Origin: Spirochaetota bacterium
Lineage (GTDB): Bacteria > Spirochaetota > JAGLSM01 > JAKPMW01
Length of the DNA stretch: 46,381 bases
NCBI GenBank assembly: GCA_031283155.1
Contig: JAITCI010000052.1
Span: forward strand, 1-46,381
Direction of reading: 5' to 3'
A program made the position numbers and the translations under genes. Positions within the stretch are counted from its first letter, which is position 1. Each line of letters opens with the position of its first letter. Shown piece after piece: positions 8,386 through 16,450 of this stretch. A model generated the notes under the pieces. That model made no database searches. It was given only the letters and a program-made list of their open reading frames with translations, and had not been told where the DNA came from.

Positions 8386-9837
8386 TTACGGTTTTTTTAT
8401 CAGTGCGTAGGCCTCGGTGATCGCCTGCTCAAGGGATTCCACCTCGTCCTTCAGGTTTTCCGATGAAGCTCCGGTTTTTTTCGATATGGCTGCGTTTTCG
8501 CGGGTTTGGTTCTCAATTTCAACGATAGCTCTGTTGATCTGCGCCGCGCCGCCGGCCTGTTCACTGCTCGCCCTGCTGATTTCGTTAATGATTGTATCAA
8601 GTTTGTCAAATTCGGCGGCAATGGTTTCCAGTAACTGTTCCATTTCGCCGCTTAATTTCTGGCTTGCGTTTGTTAAATCAATATTTTTCTGGATGATATC
8701 CACTGTTTCCGCCGCCGAGTTTGCGCTTCTCTGCGCCAGTGACCGCACCTCGCTCGCAACCACCGCAAAACCGGCACCCGCCTCGCCGGCGCGCGCGGCC
8801 TCCACGGCCGCATTCAGTGCGAGGAGGTTGGTTTGGAAAGAAATTTCGGTGATAGTTTTGACGATCCTGCTGATGGCGTCGCTGGATTCCTTCAGCTGTT
8901 CCATGGATTGTATCATCTCCGGCATCTTTTCCATGCCCCTGTTTGTGTACTCGCGCGAAGCGCCAGCCAGCGCGGCTGCGGTTTTTGTGCTTTCGGCGTT
9001 CTGCGCTATCATGGAAGCGGTTTCATTCATTGCCGCAGAGGTTTCTTCAACCGACGCCGCCTGCCTGGATGATCCATTGGAGAGATTCGCTGAAATTGCA
9101 ATTAAGTCATTCGCCGAGGATTCTATGCTGTGCGCGGAGTATTTGATTCGGTCAATAACCTTCCGCAGTTGTTTTTCGATGGTTATGGAGACAAATGCCG
9201 CCAGGAAAACCACCAGCGCAACCACAACAAAAAGCAAAACCGTGGTTTGAATGATGCTGTTCCGTAAATGCAGGGCTGCATCGTCCGAGCTTGTCTGGCT
9301 TTTGGCGGAATTGATGGTGGTTACAGCGTCTATGTTTTCGCGGATTACCCTGCCGGGCTGCGCCAGATCTTTGGCGATAATGCCGAACACGGTATCTGCG
9401 TCATTGATCATTCCGGCAGGGATCAATTTATCCACGCAAATATCGGTATAGACTTTTAATGTGTCATGGATTGCTTTAACGGCGCTGAGTTCATCCTGGT
9501 TTACCTGCTTGCCCGAACTCAGAAGCTCAAGATATATATCCATATATTTGTTAATGAGTTCCAGGTTGCTCTCCATCGCGTCTTTATGTCTTTTATTATC
9601 CTCGGGCGTTTCGGAGCGCCCCAGGTCGCGCATGGAGGAACGCACCTGCCCGTAGGGGATCGAAAACCTGACCATGTAATCGAGGGGCTGCGTTATATAT
9701 TTTTGATTGTATATTGTGGCAGTGGACAGACTTATTATTGTAAACAGGCTCAGGAGCGACAAAATGACTGTCAGCGCCACAATAACCGCAAAGCTCAGGA
9801 TGAGCTTGACTCGTACTCTTTGAATTTTGGGCAGCAT
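8386..9837 (-). CDS. Methyl-accepting chemotaxis protein
   Basis: A 483-residue receptor. One membrane helix at about 10-36 and another at about 196-220 enclose a helical extracytoplasmic domain resembling the four-helix-bundle MCP sensor class. The cytoplasmic part ends in the kinase-control tip with [18 protein letters not shown] and then [17 protein letters not shown], diagnostic for MCPs. The C-terminus lacks a CheR/CheB tether pentapeptide. It faces the hybrid kinase gene tail to tail, with only 10 bases between stops and no obvious terminator. ATG at 9837 follows AAAGGA. The ligand cannot be predicted. Confidence 0.95.
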   Translation of the reverse strand: MLPKIQRVRVKLILSFAVIVALTVILSLLSLFTIISLSTATIYNQKYITQPLDYMVRFSIPYGQVRSSMRDLGRSETPEDNKRHKDAMESNLELINKYMDIYLELLSSGKQVNQDELSAVKAIHDTLKVYTDICVDKLIPAGMINDADTVFGIIAKDLAQPGRVIRENIDAVTTINSAKSQTSSDDAALHLRNSIIQTTVLLFVVVALVVFLAAFVSITIEKQLRKVIDRIKYSAHSIESSANDLIAISANLSNGSSRQAASVEETSAAMNETASMIAQNAESTKTAAALAGASREYTNRGMEKMPEMIQSMEQLKESSDAISRIVKTITEISFQTNLLALNAAVEAARAGEAGAGFAVVASEVRSLAQRSANSAAETVDIIQKNIDLTNASQKLSGEMEQLLETIAAEFDKLDTIINEISRASSEQAGGAAQINRAIVEIENQTRENAAISKKTGASSENLKDEVESLEQAITEAYALIKKP

Positions 9838-9855
9838 AAAACGTCCTTTATTTTT

Positions 9856-9875
9856 GGCATAAGCGATTTTATGCC
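9856..9875. promoter_or_regulatory. 7-bp perfect inverted repeat in the MCP/surE divergent region
   Basis: GGCATAA (9856-9862) and TTATGCC (9869-9875) flank six bases. The site lies 19 bases before the MCP start and 89 bases before surE, where an operator or an RNA hairpin in the MCP leader could sit. GGCATAA also occurs in the dispersed CCCACAGGG repeats, so it may be a repeat fragment. Confidence 0.4.
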
Positions 9876-9963
9876 AGTGTATACCGGAATTCGGGAAATG
9901 TACAGCCCACCGGGTTCTGCCTCTCTGCTTGCTTTGTTTCCCGTGTTCGCGTACCTTTCACCC

Positions 9964-10740
9964 ATGAAAAATATACTCCTTGTCAATGACGATGGGATAC
10001 ATTCCCCGGGACTTGCCGCGCTGCATACGCTTTTTGCGGCGCAAAGCGATTTTAAGGTGCGCGTGATCGCGCCCGACGGGCAGCGCAGCGCCGGCGGACA
10101 GGCCATTACGCTCTTCTCGCCAATCCGGATTACGGAATTTGGTTCTGACCGCTTTGCTATCGACGCCAGCCCTGCGGACTGCGTGTATCTGGGTATGAAA
10201 TATTTTGACGACCAGATCGATCTGGTTGTTTCGGGAATCAACAGCGGGCAGAACATGGGCGTGGATATTTATTACTCCGGGACCGTCGCGGCCGCGCGCG
10301 AGGCGATCATCAGCGGCATTCCCGCGATGGCTGTTTCGCTTTCCACGAAAGACGCCGGCGCTGATTTTTCTCCCGCAGCGGAGTGCGCGCTCAAGTATGC
10401 GCGCTTTCTCTTTGAGCATCCGCTGCCCAAGGGTACCCTGCTCAATATCAATCTGCCCAATCTTCCCGCGAAAGCAATTCGCGGGGTGAAGATGACCCGC
10501 CTTGGGCGCAGGGTGTATCTGGATGGGATCGACAAACGCGCGAATCCCTTTGGGCAGAAGTATTGCTGGCGGATCTGCGAGGACCTCAGCCACAATCCAT
10601 GCGCGGGCGGGGATCTGGACGCGGTGGAGGCGGGCTATATCGCTCTTACACCCATTCAGCTCGACGCGACCGACTACGCCTCCGCGAGCGCCATGGCTAA
10701 GCTGATCGGGTGCGCTGCGGATGGACTCGGAGACGGCTAA
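9964..10740 (+). CDS. surE: 5'/3'-nucleotidase SurE
   Basis: A 258-residue metal-dependent phosphatase that removes phosphate from nucleoside monophosphates. It starts with the family signature MKNILLVNDDG (metal ligands Asp9, Asp10). It also has SGINSGQNMGVDIYYSGTVA, the second metal and active-site segment. An upstream reading extension exists, but homology begins exactly at the ATG at 9964. No ribosome site is obvious, so a leaderless or weakly initiated mRNA is possible. The stop is followed by a repeat-filled spacer to metF. Confidence 0.93.
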   Translation: MKNILLVNDDGIHSPGLAALHTLFAAQSDFKVRVIAPDGQRSAGGQAITLFSPIRITEFGSDRFAIDASPADCVYLGMKYFDDQIDLVVSGINSGQNMGVDIYYSGTVAAAREAIISGIPAMAVSLSTKDAGADFSPAAECALKYARFLFEHPLPKGTLLNINLPNLPAKAIRGVKMTRLGRRVYLDGIDKRANPFGQKYCWRICEDLSHNPCAGGDLDAVEAGYIALTPIQLDATDYASASAMAKLIGCAADGLGDG

Positions 10741-10866
10741 GAGGGGCGCGTTACTATAAAGCAAGAGCCCCTGCCCGGTACGCATCATGGATACTGTGGC
10801 TGCGCCCGTAAAGCCGCGCCGGCTTGCGCTCCCGTTGATAACGCCCGGATGATCTGATCAAGCTAT

Positions 10867-10982
10867 TTATCCTTGCGCTTGCTCCGCGACCGACATCCTG
10901 TCTGTACCCTTGCCCCCCGTTTATGCCCTGTGGGTACAGGGGGTAAAGGCATAAACGCAAGGATAAAAACATCCTGTTTTTA
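10867..10982. repeat. Nested inverted repeats and two GGA-loop hairpins downstream of surE and metF
   Basis: TTATCCTTGCG (10867-10877) pairs with CGCAAGGATAA at 10955-10965. Inside are CTGTACCC/GGGTACAG and TTTATGCC/GGCATAAA, which use the same CCCTGTGGG core and so cannot form together. Two short hairpins read with a GGA loop on the minus strand: GACA/TGTC at 10892-10902 and an 8-bp stem TAAAAACA/TGTTTTTA at 10964-10982. On the minus strand the whole block lies just 3' of metF, and the last hairpin could double as a metF terminator. The rest of 10741-11000 shows no gene. Confidence 0.7.
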
Positions 10983-11000
10983 CGCCATAACCCGAAGCAA

Positions 11001-11870
11001 TCAGAGTTGCAGCGCCTTTACTATGGAAAGTACGGGTTCCGCCTTGTTCAGTGTGTAGAAGTGCAGCCCGGGAGTGCCTTCGTCCAGAAGTTCGCGCGCC
11101 TGCCGCACTGCCCAGGCAATGCCTTCGCGGCGCGTGGCGGCTTCGTCGGCGGCTATCGGCGCGAAGATATCATGCACCGCCTGCGGTACGCTCGCCTTGC
11201 AGCCTGCGGTAAATTTGAGCAGATTCTGGTAATGGGTGATCGGGAGGATGCCCGGAAGGATCGGGACGGTTATGCCATGCCGCGCGAGGCGCTCGCGGTA
11301 TCCGGTGTAGAGCTGCGTCTCAAAGAAAAGCTGGGTGATGAGAAACTCCGCGCCCGCGCGTATTTTGTGCTTCATGCGTTCGGCGTCGCGTTCCGGATCG
11401 CCGCTCTCGGGGTGTCCCTCCGGAAAGCCCGCCGCCGCAATCGAGCACTCGGGGTAGCGCAGCCGGATCAGCGCGATCAGCTCCGAGGCGTAGACGCAGC
11501 CCTCGGGATGCGGCGTCCAGGTATCGCTCCCTGAAGGCGGATCGCCCCGCAGCGCGAGGATATTATCGACGCCCGCTTCCGCAAGCGCCGCGATCATCCC
11601 CTGCAATGCAACCCGTCCCTGCCCGATACAGGTCAGGTGGTGCATCACCGGAATTCCAAGCATATCCTGGAGTTCCGTCACCAGCGCGGTTGTGAGGGTG
11701 CGCGTACTCCCGCCGGCACCATAGGTCAGCGAAACAAAATCCGGCCGCGTTTTTTCCGCCAAAAGCCGCGCATTCGCGAGCAGATTCTTCCGGCCCTCGT
11801 CGGTTTTGGGCGTGAAAAATTCGTATGAAAGGGCAGGGTTTTTTGCCTGCAGGATATCAATGATGCGCAT
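11001..11870 (-). CDS. metF: Methylenetetrahydrofolate reductase
   Basis: A 289-residue flavoenzyme that reduces 5,10-methylene-THF to 5-methyl-THF, which supplies methionine synthesis. Hallmarks are the N-terminal YEFFTPKTDEG, SLTYGAGGS, HLTCIG, ILALRGDPP, and the later FLITQLFFE and LPGILPI blocks. Length is normal for bacterial MetF. ATG at 11870 follows GGGAGA eight bases upstream on the minus strand. It lies downstream of oppDF on the same strand but 68 bases away, so shared transcription is possible. No SAM or B12 riboswitch was seen in front of it. Confidence 0.95.
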   Translation of the reverse strand: MRIIDILQAKNPALSYEFFTPKTDEGRKNLLANARLLAEKTRPDFVSLTYGAGGSTRTLTTALVTELQDMLGIPVMHHLTCIGQGRVALQGMIAALAEAGVDNILALRGDPPSGSDTWTPHPEGCVYASELIALIRLRYPECSIAAAGFPEGHPESGDPERDAERMKHKIRAGAEFLITQLFFETQLYTGYRERLARHGITVPILPGILPITHYQNLLKFTAGCKASVPQAVHDIFAPIAADEAATRREGIAWAVRQARELLDEGTPGLHFYTLNKAEPVLSIVKALQL

Positions 11871-11938
11871 TGCGTTTTCTCCCGGACATTCGGTTCCTCA
11901 AGTATAGCCCGATTTGGCGTATTTTTATACAGTCCCCG

Positions 11939-12886
11939 CTATCCCTGCGCATGGCACGCCGCGAGATGCGCGTCCGATCCCGAAAGTACAGGGCGTTCGC
12001 GGTCGCATACGCCCTTTTGCATACGCGGGCAGCGCGGGTGAAAACCACAGCCTGTCGGCGGGCGAATATTGGACGGAGGCTCGCCCTGCGGGGTACCGCG
12101 CATCGCAGAGTCCAGATCGGGAATGGCGTCGATGAGGGATTGGGTATAGGGATGGCGCGCGTTCGCGAAGACGCTCTCCGTCGAGCCGTATTCCACGATG
12201 CGCCCGAGGTAAAGAACGGCGGTGCGGTCGGAGACCTCGCGAATCACCGCGAGATCGTGCGAGATGATAATGCAGGCAAGCGCGCGGGTGGCGCGAATAT
12301 CGGACAAGAGATTCAGGATCTGCGCCTGGATCGAAACGTCGAGCGCCGAAACGGGCTCGTCCAATACAAGCAATTCGGGATCCAGGATCAGCGCGCGCGC
12401 TATCGCGATGCGCTGCCGCTGCCCGCCCGAAAACTCATGGGGGTAACGCGAAAACGCGCTCGCGTCGAGACCGACCGAGAGCAGCACCCCTTCGACGCGC
12501 TCCATGATCTCCGCTTTTCGCATATGGGTATGCGCGGCAAGCGCCTCCCCTACTATGGTGGAAACCTTCATGCGCGGATTCAGCGCGCTGTAGGGATCCT
12601 GAAAGACGTATTGCATCCGCCGCCTGAATGGAAGAAGCGATTTGCTGTCCAGTCCCGCGATATCCGTGGTATCAAAAACTATGCTCCCTGCGTCCGGCTT
12701 TTCCATGCGCACGATGCAGCGCCCAATCGTGGTCTTGCCGGAACCCGACTCGCCCACAAGCCCGAGGGACTCCCTGGCCTGCAATGCAAAGGATACGCCG
12801 TCTACGGCATGGACAAAGGAATCCGGCGCGCGGAAAAAAGATCGCTTCGAAGCAAATCGCTTCACGAGATCCCGCGCCTCAAGCAT
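11939..12886 (-). CDS. oppF: Oligopeptide/dipeptide ABC transporter ATPase (OppF-like)
   Basis: A 315-residue ATPase that powers peptide (or nickel/sugar) import at the inner membrane. It has Walker A GESGSGKTT, signature FSGGQRQRIAIARAL, Walker B LLVLDEPVSALD, and the C-terminal oligopeptide-ABC extension with GCGFHPRCP...CDRE cysteines. Start ATG at 12886 has GGGGAG upstream and overlaps the oppD stop by 8 bases. An earlier in-frame start 45 bases upstream is less likely. No permease or binding-protein gene is adjacent, so its partners lie elsewhere. The exact substrate is unknown. Confidence 0.9.
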   Translation of the reverse strand: MLEARDLVKRFASKRSFFRAPDSFVHAVDGVSFALQARESLGLVGESGSGKTTIGRCIVRMEKPDAGSIVFDTTDIAGLDSKSLLPFRRRMQYVFQDPYSALNPRMKVSTIVGEALAAHTHMRKAEIMERVEGVLLSVGLDASAFSRYPHEFSGGQRQRIAIARALILDPELLVLDEPVSALDVSIQAQILNLLSDIRATRALACIIISHDLAVIREVSDRTAVLYLGRIVEYGSTESVFANARHPYTQSLIDAIPDLDSAMRGTPQGEPPSNIRPPTGCGFHPRCPRMQKGVCDRERPVLSGSDAHLAACHAQG

Positions 12887-13880
12887 GATCGCTTCTCCCC
12901 GCAAGATGGCACGCCGCCTGCCGCCCATCATACGCTGTTAGAACCGGCTGCTCGCGGAAACAGATCGCCTCCGCGCGGGCGCATCGCGGCGCGAAACGGC
13001 AGCCTTGTAACCCCGCAAATTCCTCCGGCGAGGGAACGCGCCCGGGAATTGCGGGCAAGGGTTCGCCGGCCGCGCGCGCGCGTTTACCGGGCATGGACTC
13101 GATCAGCCCCCGGCTGTATGGATGCAGGGGGCGCGTTAAGATATCGCGGGTACTCCCTTCCTCCACAATGCGCCCTGCGTACATCACGAGCGTCCGCGCG
13201 CAGATCTGTCCAATCACCCCAAGATCGTGCGTGATAAAGAGCATCGCCATCTCGCGCTCGCGCTGCAGGCGCGCCATCAGCTCGAGGATCTGCGCCTGGA
13301 TGGTCACATCCAGCGCGGTGGTGGGTTCGTCGGCGATCAGGAGGCGCGGACTATGCAAAAGCGCGAGCGCGATCATCACGCGCTGGCGCATCCCGCCGGA
13401 GAGCTGGTGCGGATACGCGCCGAGCCGCATACGCGGATCCGGAATACCCAAAGCGCCGAGCGCTTCCGCAGCCATCGCGAGCGCCTGTGCCATCGCCATC
13501 GTTTGATACACACGAATGGCTTCAACCATCTGCGCGCCAATCGTGGCGACCGGATTTAAGGCGGTCAGCGCGTCCTGAAAGATCATTGCAACGTCGCGCC
13601 CGCGCGCCAGGGTGCAGGCGTCCCCCGCCCGAATCGTAAAAGGCGCGCCGCCAAAGCTGCTCTCCCGCGCGCGCGCCGCGCAGGCGTGTTCGGGCAGAAG
13701 CCCCATGATCGCGAGCGCGCTGACCGATTTTCCGCAGCCGGACTCCCCCACCAGCCCAAGCGTTTCGCCCGGCGCAATGGTGATATCCAGAGAGTCCACA
13801 ACCTGCACGTATTGCTTTTTGGCAAGCGCAAAGGAAACAGTCAGCCCGCGCACCGCAAGGATTGAATTCGCCGCACCCAT
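12879..13880 (-). CDS. oppD: Oligopeptide/dipeptide ABC transporter ATPase (OppD-like)
   Basis: A 333-residue partner of the OppF-like ATPase. It shows Walker A GESGCGKSVSA, signature LSGGMRQRVMIA, Walker B LLIADEPTTALD and the C-terminal GCRFAPRCARAEAIC cysteine motif of this subfamily. ATG at 13880 is chosen; a TTG 36 bases upstream is also open, and neither has a good ribosome site. The usual order oppABCDF is missing its first three genes here. The 202-base leader contains repeat fragments. Confidence 0.88.
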   Translation of the reverse strand: MGAANSILAVRGLTVSFALAKKQYVQVVDSLDITIAPGETLGLVGESGCGKSVSALAIMGLLPEHACAARARESSFGGAPFTIRAGDACTLARGRDVAMIFQDALTALNPVATIGAQMVEAIRVYQTMAMAQALAMAAEALGALGIPDPRMRLGAYPHQLSGGMRQRVMIALALLHSPRLLIADEPTTALDVTIQAQILELMARLQREREMAMLFITHDLGVIGQICARTLVMYAGRIVEEGSTRDILTRPLHPYSRGLIESMPGKRARAAGEPLPAIPGRVPSPEEFAGLQGCRFAPRCARAEAICFREQPVLTAYDGRQAACHLAGRSDHA

Positions 13881-13920
13881 ATCGGCAAAAGTAGCACGAG
13901 GCAAGCGGCTTTGCAAGCTG

Positions 13921-14054
13921 TCCTGTGCCCACTCGCCCCCTTGTCAGGGGTGTAAAGGGGTAAAGGCATAAAAATGGATTTCATACGTATTTTTTGACGC
14001 TGGATTTTGCTGCTTTTTTTCGGAATGGACGCGATTTTGGGAGTCTCTGTGTAT
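13921..14054. repeat. Intergenic repeat fragments between the DAC gene and oppD
   Basis: The stretch includes a degenerate member of the GGTAAAGGCATAAA repeat (about 13945-13973). It also has a 45-base segment (14010-14054) that matches 40266-40310 at 39 of 45 positions without gaps. No promoter for oppD is convincing on the minus strand. Confidence 0.6.
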
Positions 14055-14082
14055 AGGTTAGATGACTCCCGGTGCAGCCGAT

Positions 14083-15489
14083 TCAGCTTGTTGTGCTGCC
14101 TTCGCGGATGCGGAGGTTCCGCATAACGGGGTCGATGGTAAAGACCGTGTGCCCGTCCTGGAATACCGAGATCATGCCGTTGGTTTCGGATACCGTAATC
14201 GCGATGGCCTTGGTCACGGTGGTGATATTCGCGGCGGCCTGATGGCGCGCGCCTAACCCCTTTGTTATCTCCGCCTTGCGACGCCCCGTACCCACATACG
14301 CGCCCGCGCTTAAGATACTGCCATTCCGCGCGAGAATGAAAGCGCCGTCTATCTGCGCGAATTCCTTGATCATTTCCTCGAGCGCGAGATCCAGAATATT
14401 GTAGTGCTCGCCGTCGCGCGCAACCCGGAAGGGATTCACAATGAGCTGCTGGGTATGCGGCAAAACTGCCTGATGATCTCCCGCCACAAAGAGCGTTCCG
14501 ACCGGGCGCCCCTCGCGGCCATTGATCGCGAGATCAAAGGCGATCTTGATGATCTGCTGCAGCACCAGGGGATCCAGCGCGAGCCGGAAATTTTCCGGCT
14601 GGATGAAAACCAGATCGGTAAATCGTTTGCGGATGGCAACGACGTCTATATTGCTTACGCCCTGGATCGCCTCGCCCGGGAGCAGATAGATCAGGATATC
14701 GTTCCGGTTGATCCACTTTTTCCCGAGAGCCAGAAAAAGCGCGAGCTTGATCTGACCGGCGCGCGCGAGATCTATCTCGGGCAGCTGCAGAAAATCCGGA
14801 TATGCCTTCTGAAATTCCTCGGGCGCTTTATTCTTTTTGAAAACAGGAATGACGCGCAGGCGGCTTTGGGAATCATTGCCCTGGAGGACGCTCAGCTTGT
14901 CGATGGACTGCAGCGAATCGCAGTTGATGAATATGGTTTTAATGCCAAGTTCGCGGGCGATATGCGCGCTGTGTTCGATAAGGAGATCGGTTATGGTCTC
15001 GTCGATGCTGTGGCGTCTTTGGTGGCCGATGCCGGGATGGCTTTTTTTGCCAATCAGGAGGCGTTTTAAGTCTGCGGTGTTTGGCGCTTCCTTCAGCGCG
15101 AGCAGGGTTTTTTCATTGTCAAACAGGAGCGCGAGTTCGCGCAGCACCTCAAGATGCGCCTCGGGCAAATCCGGCCGGGTAATAAGCAGAACCACAAGAT
15201 GCACAAGCTGCCGCCCGTCGCCGAGAAAATCCACCCCCTTGTGGCTGCGGCCAATCGCGATCAGGATGGGAGCTTCCATCGGGATATGGATATGGGGCAG
15301 GGCGACCCCGTCGCGGATGACCGAGCTGAAGAGCGCCTCTTTGTCCTGGATGCGGGCGGCCACCTGCTTTGTGTCCAGCGCCGGATGCCTGTTCCCGAGG
15401 ACAGCGGCAAGTTCCATAATGGCTATGGCTTTGTCTCTTGATTTGAGCTCTATTATATTTTCAGAGAGTAACACTTCATCCAATGTCAT
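14083..15489 (-). CDS. PTS EIIA-like / linker / diadenylate cyclase (DAC) fusion protein
   Basis: A 468-residue protein with three parts. Residues 1-150 resemble a PTS EIIA type 2 (fructose/nitrogen) domain, including the phosphorylatable His66 in DGVALPH. Residues about 160-310 (HSIDETITDLLIEHSAHIA, then RELGIKTIFI) look like the pyruvate-kinase C-terminal-like domain reported in front of archaeal DacZ cyclases. Residues about 320-450 are a DAC domain with DGA (381-383) and GARHQAA (RHQ at 415-417, usually RHR). DAC makes cyclic di-AMP from two ATP. A PTS phosphate relay may therefore tune c-di-AMP. ATG at 15489 is used; a TTG 6 bases earlier is closer to AAGGA. The gene is divergent from the hydrolase at 15571. 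Confidence 0.82.
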   Translation of the reverse strand: MTLDEVLLSENIIELKSRDKAIAIMELAAVLGNRHPALDTKQVAARIQDKEALFSSVIRDGVALPHIHIPMEAPILIAIGRSHKGVDFLGDGRQLVHLVVLLITRPDLPEAHLEVLRELALLFDNEKTLLALKEAPNTADLKRLLIGKKSHPGIGHQRRHSIDETITDLLIEHSAHIARELGIKTIFINCDSLQSIDKLSVLQGNDSQSRLRVIPVFKKNKAPEEFQKAYPDFLQLPEIDLARAGQIKLALFLALGKKWINRNDILIYLLPGEAIQGVSNIDVVAIRKRFTDLVFIQPENFRLALDPLVLQQIIKIAFDLAINGREGRPVGTLFVAGDHQAVLPHTQQLIVNPFRVARDGEHYNILDLALEEMIKEFAQIDGAFILARNGSILSAGAYVGTGRRKAEITKGLGARHQAAANITTVTKAIAITVSETNGMISVFQDGHTVFTIDPVMRNLRIREGSTTS

Positions 15490-15570
15490 AGCCAAAAGTT
15501 CCTTTTTATGTTATGAAAGGATACGGAATCAGACCGGATTTGCAAAGAAGATAAAACCGGGGGGAATCCA

Positions 15571-16368
15571 TTGAACCCGCAGATCGATGATTTTCATGTC
15601 CGTTCTCCTTCCGGGCAGCCTCGGGGCGTTGTGCTTGTCGCCCACGGCATCAATTTTCGTCCATCGCGGATGAACGAAGTGGAAGATATTTTCCTTGAGC
15701 AGGGGTATACGGTTTTGCGGGTGATTCTGACCGGACACGAAGAGGATACGGGCAATCCGGACTGGCCGGAGGTTGATGCGCATCGCTGGCTGGAAGAGAT
15801 ACGCCTGTTCCGCGAAAAGGGTGCCGAACTTGCCGCCGGAAAGCCGATGTATTTTTGCGGATTTTCGCTCGGGGGGCTTATCGGGCCTGCGGAGTATGTC
15901 TGCGCCCGGCAGGATCAGGAAGTCCGCCCCGGGGCGCGCTACCGGAAAATGATCCTGATCGCGCCCGCTGTTTGTCTCCGCCCCTGGGCGCATATCCTGC
16001 GTCTCTTTTTCTGTCGGCCGCAGCTTCGGCTTATGAGCCTCGCGGGAAAATATTATGATGTGCGACCGTACATCCCGGTATTCGCGTATCAGGCGCTCTT
16101 CGATCTGCGTTCTTTGCTTGCTGCCCGGAAGGAACAAAGCCCCGCGCTTGCGAGTACACCCATTTTGGTCATTTATGACAAACTGGATATTCTGGTATCC
16201 GGGCGCGCGTTTCTCCGGTATCTCGCCAAAAAGCAGGGCATATCCGCGCAGTCGGCGCGCATCTACGCGAAGAACCTTTGGCATCATCTTGTTACGGATC
16301 GCCGCGCTCTGGGCGAATCCGGCTGGAACCGGCTCATCGCCGATATCAAGAGCTTCATGGAAGAATAA
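15571..16368 (+). CDS. Alpha/beta-hydrolase (lipase/esterase-like)
   Basis: A 265-residue cytoplasmic alpha/beta-hydrolase. The nucleophile elbow is GFSLGG, an oxyanion-type VAHGINFRP stretch is near the N-terminus, Asp lies in YDKLDILVSG and the catalytic His in LWHHLVTD. The start is TTG at 15571, with GGGGGGA six bases upstream; no ATG occurs before residue 34, which would cut the fold. It resembles serine aminopeptidase/lysophospholipase-like hydrolases. The substrate is not predictable. It is divergent from the DAC gene, and lysC follows 82 bases later. Confidence 0.8.
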   Translation: MNPQIDDFHVRSPSGQPRGVVLVAHGINFRPSRMNEVEDIFLEQGYTVLRVILTGHEEDTGNPDWPEVDAHRWLEEIRLFREKGAELAAGKPMYFCGFSLGGLIGPAEYVCARQDQEVRPGARYRKMILIAPAVCLRPWAHILRLFFCRPQLRLMSLAGKYYDVRPYIPVFAYQALFDLRSLLAARKEQSPALASTPILVIYDKLDILVSGRAFLRYLAKKQGISAQSARIYAKNLWHHLVTDRRALGESGWNRLIADIKSFMEE

Positions 16369-16450
16369 AGGGAGTATGCGCGCGTTTTTTTGTGCAATGC
16401 AGGCTGCGCTCTCTGTATTTTTGGGTAATGCTTTAATTTAAGGAGTAAGT

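Noticed and set aside
8376-8399. Terminator between the hybrid kinase and MCP genes
   Set aside because: There is a T-run at 8392-8398 but it lies inside the MCP coding end, and no clear stem precedes it.
11870-13234. Long open frame (454 residues) on the plus strand across metF start and oppF/oppD
   Set aside because: It lies opposite clear metF, oppF and oppD genes, its product is Arg-rich with no family features, and GC-rich DNA gives many such shadow frames.
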